5,084 bases of DNA. Origin: an uncultured Mycoplasmatota bacterium (GTDB lineage: Bacteria; Bacillota_I; Bacilli_A; RF39; UBA660). The position numbers and the translations under genes were made by a program. The DNA lies in the NCBI GenBank assembly GCA_900553045.1, contig USBW01000063.1, positions 1-5,084 of the forward strand. Direction: 5' to 3'. Of this stretch, positions 5,067 through 5,084 are shown piece after piece. Each line of letters opens with the position of its first letter. Within the stretch, counting starts at the first letter, position 1. The notes under the pieces were generated by a model. The model was not told the DNA's origin. It searched no databases and saw only the letters and a list, made by a program, of their open reading frames with translations.

Positions 5067-5084
5067 TGACTAATATTAAAAATG

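Overview
The window looks like ordinary chromosome from an A+T-rich, low-GC Gram-positive bacterium (Bacillota, probably class Bacilli or a relative). The reasons are a T-box leader, a tRNA-Gly with encoded CCA and U at the discriminator position, strong AGGAG-type ribosome binding sites, a lipobox lipoprotein, and a membrane-anchored surface protein built from cadherin-like repeats. UGG is used for Trp, and the three complete genes end in TAG or TAA, so the window does not distinguish genetic code 11 from code 4. Species cannot be named from this sequence.

Left part, minus strand (1-511): a partial unrecognised gene runs off the left edge (start at 257). Behind it, also on the minus strand, lies a tRNA-Gly(GCC) gene (394-468) with its own promoter (483-511) and a Rho-independent terminator (325-350). 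Three near-copies of the palindromic element TGTTCGAACT surround the terminator and may be an operator for the partial gene.

Middle (542-2443): a strong promoter directed away from the tRNA promoter drives a complete T-box riboswitch. I can fold Stem I with an AAC (Asn) specifier, Stem III, the T-box/antiterminator and the competing terminator. It controls asnB, a 524-residue glutamine-dependent asparagine synthetase. The circuit is coherent: uncharged tRNA-Asn should stabilise the antiterminator and switch on the enzyme that makes asparagine. The neighbouring tRNA-Gly matches neither the specifier nor the T-box bulge, so it is not the ligand.

Right part (2459-5084): two cell-surface genes on the plus strand, each with its own extended -10 promoter. 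The first is a lipoprotein with two PepSY-like domains joined by a D/N/G/T linker encoded by 15-bp tandem units, followed by a terminator. The second is a 597-residue single-pass membrane protein with a signal peptide, a cohesin-like domain, four cadherin-like beta-sandwich repeats, a transmembrane helix and an acidic cytoplasmic tail. A perfect -35 hexamer (TTGACA) near the right edge suggests another transcription unit just outside the window.

I found no CRISPR array, insertion sequence, phage gene or defence system. The points most worth checking are the Asn T-box, the triple palindrome next to the tRNA terminator, the Gly-to-Val change in the AsnB synthetase motif, and the paired DExxLL motifs in the tail of the cadherin-like protein.
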